64,000 bases of DNA from Betaproteobacteria bacterium (GCA_009782565.1 WRIU01000006.1:62001-126000), one strand, 5' to 3'; numbered from the stretch's first letter, positions 7,707-19,205 are shown. Translations and numbers: made by a program. Notes: generated by a model from the sequence alone, not told the origin.

Positions 7707-8888
7707 ATGAAACAAATGCTTGATGTAACCACCCTCGGCCAAGTTTTCACCCCTGAACCCATCGTACGCACCATGCTGGATTTGCGCGCGAATCGAGGAC
7801 GTACACTTGAACCATCGGCGGGAGAAGGTGCGTTTTCACGTCACCTGCCGGGGTGTGTCGCTATCGAACTAGATGCTCGTATTGCGCCGCCGGGTACAAA
7901 AGTCATGGACTTTTTCAATTTTCCCACAACGGAACGGTTCGACACCATCATTGGTAATCCACCTTATGTGCGCTATCAGGACATTGTCTCGGAAACCCGA
8001 GCACGCTTTCATTCAGAGTTTTTTGATGGACGCTCAAACCTCTTCCTTTTTTTCATTGAAAAAAGCATCCGTCACCTGACCAACGGTGGCGAATTGATTT
8101 TCATCGTGCCGCGTGAATTCATCAAACTGACCTCGGCAGCAAAGCTCAACGATTGGCTATACGCACAGGGTACGATTTCACACTGGATTGAGACTGGGGA
8201 CGCGCGCCTTTTCACGGGCGCGACACCAAATTGCGCTATTTTCCGCTTCGTGCGTAGCGACTTTTCGCGCCGCACCCTTTGGCGGCGGTATGGGGATGCA
8301 CAATGGGACGTACGGGAAATGGTGCACCTACAAGGGCAGATCGCCTTCACCCGCGCGCACCTTTGCGTGCCGCTTGCTGATTTATTCGAGGTAAAGGTGG
8401 GGGGGGTGTCGGGAGCTGACGGGATTTATACTCACCCAGAAGGCAATCTTGAATTCGTTTGCTCGCGCACAGCTACGACTGGAGAAACCCGGCGCATGAT
8501 CTACGATATTTGCCATTCGCATCTGGCATCTCACAAAGAAACGCTACTTGCGCGTCGTGTACAAAAATTCGATGAAAGTAACTGGTGGAAATGGGGGCGC
8601 GATTACCATAAATCGACGGCGGTTCGCATTTACGTGAACGGAAGGACACGGAACAAACGTCCATTTTTCAAGCACCCCTGCAAGGCCTACGACGGTTCCA
8701 TTCTGGCGTTGTTTCCAAAAACGGAAATGAATATCGACCGCGCCATTGAATTGTTTAACGATGCTGTACCCTGGGAAGAGCTCGGTTTCATCGTGGATGG
8801 TCGATACCTATTTGCTCAGCGTAGTCTGGCGACTCTAATATTGCCCGAGATTTTTGCCAGCTTGTGTCCGGTAAAAAACGCAGCATGA
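7707..8888 (+). CDS. N6-adenine DNA methyltransferase of a type II R-M system
   Basis: A 393-residue DNA methyltransferase with the gamma-class (TaqI/Eco57I-like) motif order. Motif X is LGQVFTPEPIVRTML at about residues 10-24. The SAM-binding motif I is EPSAGEGAF at 35-43. The catalytic NPPY is at 84-87, followed by VRYQD. The C-terminal half is a target-recognition region rich in aromatic residues and would set the recognition sequence, which cannot be read here. It starts 23 bases after the presumed endonuclease stop. It should protect host DNA from that enzyme by methylating adenine. Confidence 0.88.
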   Translation: MKQMLDVTTLGQVFTPEPIVRTMLDLRANRGRTLEPSAGEGAFSRHLPGCVAIELDARIAPPGTKVMDFFNFPTTERFDTIIGNPPYVRYQDIVSETRARFHSEFFDGRSNLFLFFIEKSIRHLTNGGELIFIVPREFIKLTSAAKLNDWLYAQGTISHWIETGDARLFTGATPNCAIFRFVRSDFSRRTLWRRYGDAQWDVREMVHLQGQIAFTRAHLCVPLADLFEVKVGGVSGADGIYTHPEGNLEFVCSRTATTGETRRMIYDICHSHLASHKETLLARRVQKFDESNWWKWGRDYHKSTAVRIYVNGRTRNKRPFFKHPCKAYDGSILALFPKTEMNIDRAIELFNDAVPWEELGFIVDGRYLFAQRSLATLILPEIFASLCPVKNAA

Positions 8889-9065
8889 ATACGGCATCTA
8901 CGTGGGTTAATAGGTTGCGCTGGTTGCAGTTATATCTGAAATTCAAAGTCATGTTTGAAATCGGACAAAGATTTATGGACTTTGTTTTGTCTACCATAAA
9001 ACCGCGATCATGGAGAAATTTGACAGTGTTCCACCTATTTTACACGAGCTGATTGTTTTTTTACT

Positions 9066-10487
9066 CTACTCAAATTTCAGTAAACTTAACTCATCATAGA
9101 TCACCTCACATTTCTTCTTATCATAACGTGCTTGATAAAACGAAAAATCCTTCCGTCCGTTTTCTTTACATTTATCATGAATAATTCTAATTATTTTTGC
9201 TTTCTCTTTGATAGGCATCCTGATTCCAAACACGATGCCTGCAAGAGAATTGAATTGATAATGTAACGCCCTGTCTTTCTTTTCTGGAAAATTAAATAGT
9301 GAACTATAAAGAAGCAATCTATACTCATCTTCCTTTTCCCAATCTTTAGTCTTAGTGGTGTGTTCCTTCAAAAAAATATTCCAATATTCTTGGCGAACTT
9401 CTTCGCTGGGGTTAACTTCACTGATTAGCGGACTTTTTTGCCCGGCGGCGTTCATATACCATTCATTGATGATGATATGGGTACTTTGAGTCCAGAGACG
9501 CTTGAAAAAATCCACCTGCATTTTTTCGTTTTCGTAATTTACTTTATTGAAGTAAACAGGACTGTATTTCATTATTTTTCCAGTCGAATCATAACCTATT
9601 GGACGCTCTATTTCTATGTATAGCCTACTGTTTTTATCTATTCGTTCGGCATTAAATATCAGGCAAGCTCCTTTGTGGTTGTCTGCATAATGCCCCCATA
9701 AATCTGTGCTTTTTGGAAATTTTCCCATGAAAGAAGCCGCATACCAGTTAGGAAAAACTAACCTTTGCAAATGGGCAACATATTCTGACGGGAAATCTGA
9801 TGCAAAATATCCCCAATTGATAAGTTCTGCTTTTTCGCCTAAATTACAATACGCGATCAGGTTTACCTCCTGAATTATCTTGCCGCCAACCTCCATGGCT
9901 ACATCAATATGTTTTTCTTCTGAAACATTCATGATGTTGATCATTTTTCTATGAGGAGCGGAGTTGACTCTGTTTTGTAGAGCAACCAGAAAATCCGTTT
10001 GGGGTTGAAGGCCTGCCTTCTCATGCCCAAACAGTATACTTTCTAAAGCAATATCAGCAATGTAAGTAAATATTGAAAGTAACTGTTCTTCTCGTATGGG
10101 CGTCCTTCTGCTACCTAAATATTGAATCCATGCTATGATTTCCTCATGTAAAAAGAATCTATCTTTAATGGTACTGAAGCACTGTCTGTACAAACTGGTT
10201 GGCAAACTAGCTTCAGAAGAAAATATTGGAAAACCAGATTCGTTAAATTTCTTGCGCTCTTCTGGTTTGTATAATGTGGCTAAAGCAACTTTATGCTCCA
10301 TGCAAAGGAGAAAATGCTTGAAAAAATTTTCCCATACAATCGAATCGCCATGAAAAATTATTTCAACTTCTCCTTCTAAAGGATCATTGAAATCAGATGG
10401 CGGAGAAAAAAATATAATTTGTTCGGATAATTCGGGATATTCTCCGTCAAATAATTTGCTTGTCGAACGTAGCCTATACATTTTCAT
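9066..10487 (-). CDS. DUF2971 family protein
   Basis: A 473-residue protein with the features of DUF2971: the N-terminal LYxxRS-like YRLRSTSKLFDG, FFSPPSDFNDPLEGE, then the central LWGHYADNHKGACLIF, and KTKDWEKEDEYRLLLY near the C-terminus. The molecular function is unknown; members are often found in accessory regions. The start at 10487 (MKMYRL) is preferred because AAGGGAAGGGA lies just upstream; two earlier in-frame starts exist. It is very AT-rich, the strongest base-composition outlier of the island. It faces the restriction-modification operon and sits next to the dead integrase, so a role in phage defence is possible but unproven. Confidence 0.8.
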   Translation of the reverse strand: MKMYRLRSTSKLFDGEYPELSEQIIFFSPPSDFNDPLEGEVEIIFHGDSIVWENFFKHFLLCMEHKVALATLYKPEERKKFNESGFPIFSSEASLPTSLYRQCFSTIKDRFFLHEEIIAWIQYLGSRRTPIREEQLLSIFTYIADIALESILFGHEKAGLQPQTDFLVALQNRVNSAPHRKMINIMNVSEEKHIDVAMEVGGKIIQEVNLIAYCNLGEKAELINWGYFASDFPSEYVAHLQRLVFPNWYAASFMGKFPKSTDLWGHYADNHKGACLIFNAERIDKNSRLYIEIERPIGYDSTGKIMKYSPVYFNKVNYENEKMQVDFFKRLWTQSTHIIINEWYMNAAGQKSPLISEVNPSEEVRQEYWNIFLKEHTTKTKDWEKEDEYRLLLYSSLFNFPEKKDRALHYQFNSLAGIVFGIRMPIKEKAKIIRIIHDKCKENGRKDFSFYQARYDKKKCEVIYDELSLLKFE

Positions 10488-10513
10488 ATAATCCCTTCCC
10501 TTCATAATGACTA

Positions 10514-11712
10514 CTACGCCACAGGCCATATCGGTATCACATCCGCCCCTTTCTTCAACCGATCGAGGTAGTCAGCCCAAGCCTGCATCATCTCAACCCG
10601 TGGTTTCAGGAACTTTGTCCGGTTGTAGGCCGTACCCAAGGCGTCAGGCACTTTGTGCGCCAACTGATGTTCGATCACTTCCGGCGGGTAATTCAGTTCT
10701 TCGGCCAATAGGGTGCGTGCCATCGCCCGGAAGCCGTGCCCGGTCATCTCGGTTTTTGTGTCGTACCCCATGCGCTGCAATGCCCGGTTGAGGGTCATGT
10801 CGCTGATTGTCCGTCCCGATACCGTGCCGGGGAAGACCAGATCACCCCGGCCTGTCAGTTGTTGGATGTCGCGCAATATCTCCACGGCTTGGCGTGACAA
10901 GGGCACAAGGTGGTCGGTTTTCGTTTTGGATACCCTATACCGCCATTCTGCGCGCTCAAGATCGATTTCTTCCCACTTCGCCGCCCTCAGTTCGCCAGGC
11001 CGAACAAATACCAACGGTGCCAGCGCCAATGCCGCCCGGACAACATGTGAACCGGTGAGTTGGTCGATTGCTCGCAGTAGCTCACCTACCTCCGCAGGTT
11101 TGGTAATGGCTGCCATGTGCTTCTGCTGCCTTGGCGCAAGGATGCCGCGCAGACTAGGGCATGGGTCGATTTCCGCCTTGCCTGCCGCAATGGCGAAACG
11201 CATTATCTGGAATATGGCAACCTTTACACGGAGGGCAACCTCACCGTAACCCCTGGCCTCGATCCTGTGCAACAGGCCAAGCACGACCGGAGTGGTAATT
11301 TCCGTCACCGGCATAGCTCCAATCCACGGGAAAACATCGCGTTCCAGCCGGGCAATCTTCGCTTTCGCATGGTTGGCGTCCGCTCCTTTCCGCCAGACCT
11401 CAAACCACTCTCGCGCCACCGCCTCGAAGCTGTTGGCGCTCGCGAGCTTGATAGCGGCTTTTTGTGCCTTTTTCACTTCGCCGGGGTCTTGAGCTTGCGG
11501 GCATCCTGTGCCCGTTCTCGGGCTTCCTTGAGGCTCACATCGGGGTACTTGCCAAAGGAAAGCAGCTTTTCCTTGCCGTTGAAGCGGTACTTCATCCGCC
11601 ATAGCCTGCTTCCGCTCGGTTCAATGGCAAGGTAGAGTCCACCGCCATCAAACAACGTTTGCCGCTTGTTTGTCGCCTTGGTGGTTTTGACGAGCACATC
11701 GGTTAGCTTCAC
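10514..11712 (-). pseudogene. P4-type tyrosine integrase, frameshifted
   Basis: The N-terminal part, from GTG 11712 (ribosome site GGTGAGG), matches P4-like integrases: VKLTDVLVKTTKATNKRQTLFDGGGLYL, then SLKEARERAQDARKL. It hits a stop at 11473-11475. The rest continues in another frame from about 11490 (DPGEVKKAQKAA) through the core-binding and catalytic domains. Catalytic residues remain: Arg in FVRPGELRAAKW, HGFR in TGHGFRAMARTL, His in HQLAH and Tyr in TAYNRT. Relatives have a few more residues between ARKL and DPGEV, so a short out-of-frame deletion is likely. The gene abuts tRNA-Leu, the usual position for this class, so the island is probably no longer able to excise itself. Confidence 0.9.
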
Positions 11713-11831
11713 GTAGACCTCACCTTTGCTGGTGTCACTTGCGCGCCTGTCACCGATACACCCACGCAACAGGCTGATACACCCAGACACACCGGGATGG
11801 AGTGAGATTAAGTGAAACTGACTGAAACAGC

Positions 11832-11867
11832 AAAAAGCCCGAAAACCTTGCAGTTAACGGGCTTTTT
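11832..11867 (-). terminator. Terminator downstream of tRNA-Leu
   Basis: A perfect 10-bp stem: AAAAAGCCCG (11832-11841) pairs with CGGGCTTTTT (11858-11867), giving a T-tract on the minus strand 32 bases after the tRNA CCA end. Confidence 0.85.
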
Positions 11868-11898
11868 GGATGATGTGAGATGGTGTGATATGTATTCT

Positions 11899-11985
11899 TG
11901 GTGCCGGGAGAGGGACTCGAACCCTCACAGTGTCACCACCGGCGGATTTTGAGTCCGCTGCGTCTACCAATTCCGCCATCCCGGC
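11899..11985 (-). tRNA. tRNA-Leu(CAA)
   Basis: An 87-base class II tRNA on the minus strand. The acceptor stem GCCGGGA pairs with TCCCGGC, the D-arm contains GGTAGACGC, and the anticodon stem GCGGA/TCCGC closes the loop CTCAAAA, giving anticodon CAA for the UUG codon. It has a long variable arm, the TTCGAGT T-loop, and an encoded CCA. A P4-type integrase pseudogene lies on its 3' side. Confidence 0.97.
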
Positions 11986-12009
11986 CATGTCGTATGGGGA
12001 AAGGGTGGC

Positions 12010-12039
12010 ATTATCCCCGAATCGCCTCTTCTGCGGCAA
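12010..12039 (-). promoter_or_regulatory. Probable promoter of tRNA-Leu
   Basis: On the minus strand TTGCCG (12034-12039) and GATAAT (12010-12015) are separated by 18 bases, and the tRNA begins 24 bases further on. This is a good sigma-70 match in the right place. Confidence 0.6.
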
Positions 12040-12060
12040 GTACACAATGTTTTTCGCCCG

Positions 12061-14209
<2,149 letters not shown>

Positions 14210-14350
14210 TCCGCGCAGGAAGCCCAGACGGCCCGATAGCTCGCGCCGATTGGGCTGGCGTAAACACCAAAAATAGTGTTATATCCGTACCTGAAGAAGA
14301 CGAAGCATAGCTCTATCTGTTGGCTGAAACATCCGGTTTTCCCCGCTGTC

Positions 14351-15595
14351 ATGTCGGCCATGTTGCCACCGAAGCAGCCACCCGTGTTCCTGTATGAACA
14401 ACATATCATCGAATCCGTGACTGATCAGGCAGGTTTTTCTCGAATGCTCCATCCCCGGTTGTTCGTATTGCGTAAGCGGCTGGCCTTGTGCCTGACCCTG
14501 ATCGCGATGACGGCTCTATTGCTGATAGTGGTATCTGTTGCGGCAGTGCTAGGGGTTGGCGTACTGGGCGCGTATGCGGCTTGGAGCGTCTTTGGCGCGG
14601 AATGGCCGGTGCTGGCTTTTTTTCTTGGCGGCATATGGTTTGTCGCGACGGGATTTTTCGCCGTGCGGCTCTCGTCCGTGCTGTTCGTGCCGCTGCCTTT
14701 GCCTGAAGGGGTGAGCCTGTCGCCGGAAGATGCCCGTAGTTTGCATAAGCTGATCGAGGGCATGGCTTGGGTACTCGAAGCCGGGCGCATCGACCATGTC
14801 TGGGTGACGCCAGAGATGAACGCGGCAGTTTTGCAACGTCCGCGCCGGGGTTTCTTCGGGCGGGTGGAGACGCATCTCCTGATCGGTTTGCCATTGATGC
14901 ACAGCGTGACATGCCCGCAATTGGTAGCCGTACTGGCGCATGAGTTCGCCCATCTCGCCGTACAGCGCAAAGGGGCGGGCAAGTATGGAGCCTTATTGCG
15001 GGCGTGGTGGCTGCGGGCGCTTGACAGGCTTGGGGATTTGTTCCCGGCCATCGGCGCTCAGGTGGATTGTTGGTTGGGCCGTTTCTACAGCAACATGGCG
15101 CGTCTGGCGCGTATCGAGGAATTTGAAGCCGACGCGCAGGCAACCAAAGTCGTCGATGCCGGTTTGCTTGGCGAAACCCTGATCGAAGTCTCGCTCAAAG
15201 AGCAGTTCCTGTCAGGGGATTACTGGCCGCGTGTCCTGGCTCAGAGCAGGGTGCGGGCAAAGCCATTGGTTCGACCATTCCGCGACCTGTGCCTGGGGAT
15301 GTCAGCCGGTTTTCTGCACCATGTGGAGCAGGGCGATATGCTCTCAGGAAAAGAACCGTTCCAATCCATGCACCCGACGACCAGGGAACGTCTGCGTGCC
15401 TTGCGTGTATCGCCAACCGTTTTTCCCTGTGATCTGCCATCGGCGGCAAACCGTTATCTGTTGCCCCTGCTGCTCACCTTGGCTTGGGTATTTGACCGCG
15501 CCTGGTGGCGGGGCGTGCGCCCGGACTGGCAACTTACGTATCGGATGGCTCGCCGGGAGCACAGGCGCGAACGCGAACGCGGGTGCGAACAGTAG
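14351..15595 (+). CDS. Membrane-associated M48-family metalloprotease
   Basis: About 414 residues. Two adjacent hydrophobic segments, LALCLTLIAMTALLLIVVSVAAVLGVGVL and WPVLAFFLGGIWFVATGFFAV, anchor it in the membrane. The zinc motif HExxH is HEFAH in LVAVLAHEFAHLAVQRKG; EEFEADAQATKV downstream supplies the third zinc ligand, as in HtpX-like M48 peptidases. A last hydrophobic segment (YLLPLLLTLAWVF) is near the C-terminus, followed by a strongly basic tail. The start is uncertain: GTG 14276, ATG 14351 and ATG 14444 are all in frame and none has a clear ribosome site. Substrate unknown; envelope protein quality control is plausible. Confidence 0.8.
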   Translation: MSAMLPPKQPPVFLYEQHIIESVTDQAGFSRMLHPRLFVLRKRLALCLTLIAMTALLLIVVSVAAVLGVGVLGAYAAWSVFGAEWPVLAFFLGGIWFVATGFFAVRLSSVLFVPLPLPEGVSLSPEDARSLHKLIEGMAWVLEAGRIDHVWVTPEMNAAVLQRPRRGFFGRVETHLLIGLPLMHSVTCPQLVAVLAHEFAHLAVQRKGAGKYGALLRAWWLRALDRLGDLFPAIGAQVDCWLGRFYSNMARLARIEEFEADAQATKVVDAGLLGETLIEVSLKEQFLSGDYWPRVLAQSRVRAKPLVRPFRDLCLGMSAGFLHHVEQGDMLSGKEPFQSMHPTTRERLRALRVSPTVFPCDLPSAANRYLLPLLLTLAWVFDRAWWRGVRPDWQLTYRMARREHRRERERGCEQ

Positions 15596-15606
15596 AAGTT
15601 ACTAGC

Positions 15607-15635
15607 AGGGCAGAACGCGGCAAGTAGAGTATAAT
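15607..15635 (+). promoter_or_regulatory. Probable promoter of the FeeM-like acyltransferase gene
   Basis: A consensus -10 TATAAT is present at 15630-15635. The region 17 bases upstream (15607-15612) is a poor -35. The coding start is about 105 bases downstream, leaving a leader with no recognised element. Confidence 0.45.
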
Positions 15636-15741
15636 ACTGTGTTTGCGTATTAGTAGTGGGGTTACCTTTTGAGAAGTTTGGCATCGTGCCGGTTGCGCGT
15701 TTTTATGCGTACTGGAATCGTTCGATGGGAACCCGTTGCTC

Positions 15742-16668
15742 ATGGCCATAGCGGAAGTTGCGCCAACCGAGCAAGAACTTATTGCCGGAGCACCTCGCAT
15801 GAATGCGTGTGAGTTGGCACCGCAGCTCGACAAACCATTGTCGAAAAAATATGTTTTCAAGCTTGCACAAACCAGGGAAGAACTGGAGGCTTGCTTTCGT
15901 CTGCTGCATGATGAATATGTACGGGCGGGATTTATGGAGCCTGACCCATCCGGGATGCGGATAACACTTCACCACGCATTGCCGACAACATCGACGCTGA
16001 TGTGCCGCTACGGAAGGCGGGTGGTGGGGACGATCTCGCTGATACGCGAGAACGGTCTGGGCTTCCCGGTGCAGCGGATATTTAGGTTGGATGAAATTTT
16101 CCGGGAAGGCGGCAATGTGGCCGAGGTGTCAGCACTAGCGATTGACAGGCGTTTTCGCGCGATCAGAAACCGGATCATGATGCCGTTGCTTAAATTTTTG
16201 TATGAATACGCGGAATACAGGTTTTATACGCGCCATTTGGTGATTGCCGCCCATCCACAGCATATTTTGTTTTACGAGAATGTCCTGAACTTCCAGCGCT
16301 TACCTTGCGCTCTTGGGAGCCATTATGATTTTTTCAATGATGCACCCGCTATCGGCGCGCACCTTGATCTTGAAAAAATAAAAGAGGTTTTTTCCAAAAA
16401 ATATGCTGATGTTCCATTGGAAAAAAACCTGCACCACTATTTTACGGTCGCCGCGTTGCCCAATGGACAGTTTCCTCATCAGCGATTCGATACCGCAGCC
16501 GACCCGGTCATGACTCCGGAACTGATCGACTATTTCTTCAACCAGAAGACGAAAATATTTTCTACCCTGAACTCAGAGGAAATACGGTTGCTGCACACCG
16601 TCTATAACCTGCCGGAATATCAGCATTGCTTGCCCCCAATGCCAGAAAGCAAAAAACCACTTGACTGA
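15742..16668 (+). CDS. FeeM-like / exosortase-associated N-acyltransferase (GNAT fold)
   Basis: A 308-residue protein with an autoinducer-synthase-like GNAT core: YVFKLAQTREELEACFRLLHDEYVRAGF, then RRVVGTISLIREN, and FRLDEIFREGGNVAEVSALAIDRRFR, followed by LKFLYEYAEYRFYTRHLVIAAHPQHILFYENVLNFQRL. This pattern fits the FeeM N-acyl amino acid synthase family and the related PEP-CTERM/exosortase-associated acyltransferases, which use acyl-ACP. The exact product is unknown. A TTG six bases upstream and ATG 15799 are alternative starts. The gene is a single unit ended by a hairpin, and no exosortase gene is visible here. Confidence 0.7.
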   Translation: MAIAEVAPTEQELIAGAPRMNACELAPQLDKPLSKKYVFKLAQTREELEACFRLLHDEYVRAGFMEPDPSGMRITLHHALPTTSTLMCRYGRRVVGTISLIRENGLGFPVQRIFRLDEIFREGGNVAEVSALAIDRRFRAIRNRIMMPLLKFLYEYAEYRFYTRHLVIAAHPQHILFYENVLNFQRLPCALGSHYDFFNDAPAIGAHLDLEKIKEVFSKKYADVPLEKNLHHYFTVAALPNGQFPHQRFDTAADPVMTPELIDYFFNQKTKIFSTLNSEEIRLLHTVYNLPEYQHCLPPMPESKKPLD

Positions 16669-16686
16669 CAGGTGGCTTTTCCTTTT
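16651..16686 (+). terminator. Terminator after the acyltransferase gene
   Basis: CCACTTG pairs with CAGGTGG (one G-T) around a five-base loop, flanked by AAAAAA on the left and CTTTTCCTTTTT on the right. It overlaps the end of the coding region and faces the convergent xerC. Confidence 0.7.
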
Positions 16687-16710
16687 TGGGTTACTCCCAT
16701 TCACCGCCCT

Positions 16711-17637
16711 TCACTTTCGCGCCCGAGGATGCGCGGAGTCGTAGACCTGGGCGAGATGCTGAAAATCGAGATGGGTGTAGACCTGCGTGGAACGGATACT
16801 GGCGTGGCCGAGCAACTCCTGCACCGCGCGCAGGTCGCCGGAGGCTTGCAGCAGATGGCTGGCAAAGCTGTGGCGGAACATGTGCGGGTGAACATGTACG
16901 CCCAACCCGCTTACCTGCGCCCACCGCCGTAGCCGGCCCCGAATCGCGCCCGCGCTCATGCGCCGACCGTTGCGAGTGATGAAGAGCGCGCGTTCGTCTC
17001 CAGCGGCAGATAGTAACGCCCGCACGTCCAACCATGCTCGTAATGCCGCCAGCGCGGGTTCGCCGACGGGAACCGCGCGCATGCGGTCGCGCTTGCCATG
17101 TACCGTCACCATGCCTTCCGCGAAATCTACCCAACCGTTGCGGCTGCCGCTGTCCAGGTCGAGCCCGGCCAGTTCCCCAAGGCGCAGCCCAGAGGAATAG
17201 AACAACTCGAACATGGCGCGGTCACGGACTTCCAGCACCGAGTCCGAATCCGTCTCCGGCTCCGCGTCGAGCAGCGCCTTAGCCTGATCCTGCGACAGCG
17301 CCTTGGGCAGCATGCTGGGCGACTTGGGCGGGCGGATGCTTTCAACGGGGTTGGCGCGTACCCCCCGGTTGCGGATCAGCCAACGGTAAAGGCCACGCCA
17401 GGCAGACAATATCCGCGCAATCGAGCGCCCGGAAAGCCCTTGCCCGTGCAGACGGGCGACGAAGCGACGGATGTCGGCGGCCTCCAGCGTTTGCGGTGCG
17501 CGTTCGCCAGCCAACTCAGCCAGGCGCAGCAGGTCGCGCCGATAGTTTTCCAGGGTCAAAACCGCTGCCCGCCGATGCGTCGCCAACCAGGCCAGGTAAT
17601 CTTCGGCCCAAGATGGAAGGGCAGCGTCCGCGATCAC
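16711..17637 (-). CDS. xerC: Tyrosine recombinase XerC
   Basis: A 308-residue recombinase that acts with XerD at dif to resolve chromosome dimers. The N-terminal core-binding domain ([16 protein letters not shown]) is followed by the catalytic domain. The residues needed are present: Arg in [14 protein letters not shown], His-x-x-Arg in [12 protein letters not shown], His in [11 protein letters not shown], and the nucleophile Tyr in QVYTHLDF. It starts with GTG two bases after the DUF484 stop, so the two are co-transcribed; this pairing is typical of proteobacteria. Confidence 0.95.
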   Translation of the reverse strand: MIADAALPSWAEDYLAWLATHRRAAVLTLENYRRDLLRLAELAGERAPQTLEAADIRRFVARLHGQGLSGRSIARILSAWRGLYRWLIRNRGVRANPVESIRPPKSPSMLPKALSQDQAKALLDAEPETDSDSVLEVRDRAMFELFYSSGLRLGELAGLDLDSGSRNGWVDFAEGMVTVHGKRDRMRAVPVGEPALAALRAWLDVRALLSAAGDERALFITRNGRRMSAGAIRGRLRRWAQVSGLGVHVHPHMFRHSFASHLLQASGDLRAVQELLGHASIRSTQVYTHLDFQHLAQVYDSAHPRARK

Positions 17638-17639
17638 AG

Positions 17640-18314
17640 TCAGGAATCCTCGGCCAACAGAGCCACCGAGGCCAATGCGCCGATACGTTCGAGGTACAAG
17701 GTGCCCATTTCGCTGTAGAAACGCTCCGTCTCTTCGCTGCCAAGCACGAGCAGACCCACGACCTGCTTGCCTTTCCGTAGCGGCGTCAGGGCGACCGAGC
17801 GGATGTGCGGAGCCATTTCACCGAACCAATCAAGCGCTTCGATGTTGGCCGGCGCGCCGCAATAGGGGTGGGACATCTCATTGGCAAACGCGCGCAGGGT
17901 CTCGCTCACCGGCTGAAATTCTTCCCCTTCCCGTGCCTCCAGGGCTTCCCAGAGGCGCAGGGCTACATGCGGCACGGCGAAATCGTCCTGCATGCTATTG
18001 AAAAGCGCGCGCCGCTTGCCGTCGTAGCCCTCCGCCACGAGAAGCGACGTGGCGAGGCGATGCACTTTTTCGCCGATCTCGTCATTTTGTTCGCCAAACC
18101 GGATCAGTTCGGCAAGCCTCTGTTCAAGCTGCCGGATTTTGCCGCGCAGAGTATGCAGTTGCCGTTCGGTCAGTGAAATCGCGTGCCCGTGGCGAGGGTG
18201 CGGCACGGTTAGCACAGCGAGCAAATCGCTGTGCTCGCTCAGAAAATCGGGGTGCGCCCGCAAGTATTGCACGACATCTTCGTCAGTCATCGAGCTGGTT
18301 TCCAGTGAATACAT
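17640..18314 (-). CDS. DUF484 family protein
   Basis: A 224-residue member of DUF484, a GAF-like family nearly always next to xerC in proteobacteria. The N-terminus [19 protein letters not shown] is diagnostic, followed by a coiled coil ([23 protein letters not shown]) and a GAF-like domain ending [31 protein letters not shown]. Its function is unknown. Both ATG 18314 (GAGGAAA about 11 bases upstream) and ATG 18290 (GGAAA 8 bases upstream, MTDEDV) are possible starts; the shorter one matches the family better. Confidence 0.92.
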   Translation of the reverse strand: MYSLETSSMTDEDVVQYLRAHPDFLSEHSDLLAVLTVPHPRHGHAISLTERQLHTLRGKIRQLEQRLAELIRFGEQNDEIGEKVHRLATSLLVAEGYDGKRRALFNSMQDDFAVPHVALRLWEALEAREGEEFQPVSETLRAFANEMSHPYCGAPANIEALDWFGEMAPHIRSVALTPLRKGKQVVGLLVLGSEETERFYSEMGTLYLERIGALASVALLAEDS

Positions 18315-18329
18315 GTTCGGATTGTTTCC

Positions 18330-19205
18330 TCAATAAAGACGCTTCTCACCGACAGGCCGGGTCTTGAAACGGCGATGAACCCAGTAATACTGCTCCGGCA
18401 TGGTGCGCGCCACGCTTTCGATCCAGCCGTTCATCCGGCGGGTATCGGACTCGACATCGGCGGTTGGAAAATCTTCCCACGCTTCGCCAATTTCCAGCAC
18501 ATAACCCGCACCACCCGGCAGCATCTGCGTCACACAGGGCAACACCCGCGCCCCGGTCAGGCGCGCCAGCCGGGAAAGCCCTGTGATGGTAGCGGCTTCC
18601 ACCCCAAAGAAGGGCACAAATATCGCATCCTTTCTTCCATAGTCCATATCGGGCAGATAGTAGAACGGGCGACCGGATTTCATCGCCTTCAAGACGCCGC
18701 GCACACCGTCCTTCCTTGAGAGCAATACCTGGTCGCCGAAGCGCCTGCGCCCGCGATACAGCCGGTCGTCGAGCACGGGGTCTTTCTTTTGCCGCGCGTA
18801 CATGCTCACGGAATCAAAAGACATCGCCACCCGCGCCCCCCCCATATCAAGCCCGGTGAAATGCGGCGCGAGCAGGATCACCGGCGTGCCCGCCTGTACG
18901 AGCGCGCGCAGATGCTCTTCTCCCTCGAAACGGATGATCCGCCGCAGCCGTTCGGGCGAAGCCCACCACAGCAGGCCGCGTTCGAGCATGCTGCGCCCGA
19001 GCGCCTGGAAATGACGCAACAGCAACCGCCTGCGCGCGGATGCGTCGAGTTCGGGAAAGCACAAGGCGAGATTGGTGGCCGCGACCCGTTTGCGCGGCAG
19101 CACCAGGAAATAACTCAGGATTCCCAGGAGCCGGCCGAGCAGCGACAACACGGGCAGCGGCAGCCAGTGCAACGACCAGATGATAAAAATCGCCAGACGC
19201 GTCAT
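18330..19205 (-). CDS. LpxL/HtrB-family lipid A acyltransferase (second of a tandem pair)
   Basis: A 291-residue inner-membrane acyltransferase. The N-terminal hydrophobic anchor (IFIIWSLHWLPLPVLSLLGRLLGILSYFLV) is followed by the Hx4D catalytic motif in LLAPHFTGLDMGG and by FYYLPDMDYGRKDAIFVPFFG. It ends EQYYWVHRRFKTRP, typical of LpxL-type enzymes that add secondary acyl chains to the lipid A precursor. Its ATG follows the stop of the upstream homologue directly (TGAATG), so the pair is translated together. Which acyl chain it adds cannot be read from sequence. Confidence 0.93.
   Translation of the reverse strand: MTRLAIFIIWSLHWLPLPVLSLLGRLLGILSYFLVLPRKRVAATNLALCFPELDASARRRLLLRHFQALGRSMLERGLLWWASPERLRRIIRFEGEEHLRALVQAGTPVILLAPHFTGLDMGGARVAMSFDSVSMYARQKKDPVLDDRLYRGRRRFGDQVLLSRKDGVRGVLKAMKSGRPFYYLPDMDYGRKDAIFVPFFGVEAATITGLSRLARLTGARVLPCVTQMLPGGAGYVLEIGEAWEDFPTADVESDTRRMNGWIESVARTMPEQYYWVHRRFKTRPVGEKRLY

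Larger units (their letters stand above)
5369..11898. mobile_element. Decayed genomic island at tRNA-Leu(CAA)
   Basis: The segment between dps and tRNA-Leu holds only accessory genes: a broken resolvase with its res site, mntA-hepT, a restriction-modification pair, a DUF2971 gene and a broken P4-type integrase next to the tRNA 3' end. Several genes are markedly AT-rich. The right border is the tRNA; the left border is placed after the dps terminator only because the core gene order stops there. I could not find a second copy of the tRNA 3' end that would mark the other attachment site. Confidence 0.7.

Noticed and set aside
8864-9052. Small open frame after the methyltransferase
   Set aside because: 62 residues overlapping the methyltransferase end, no ribosome site, no recognisable family.
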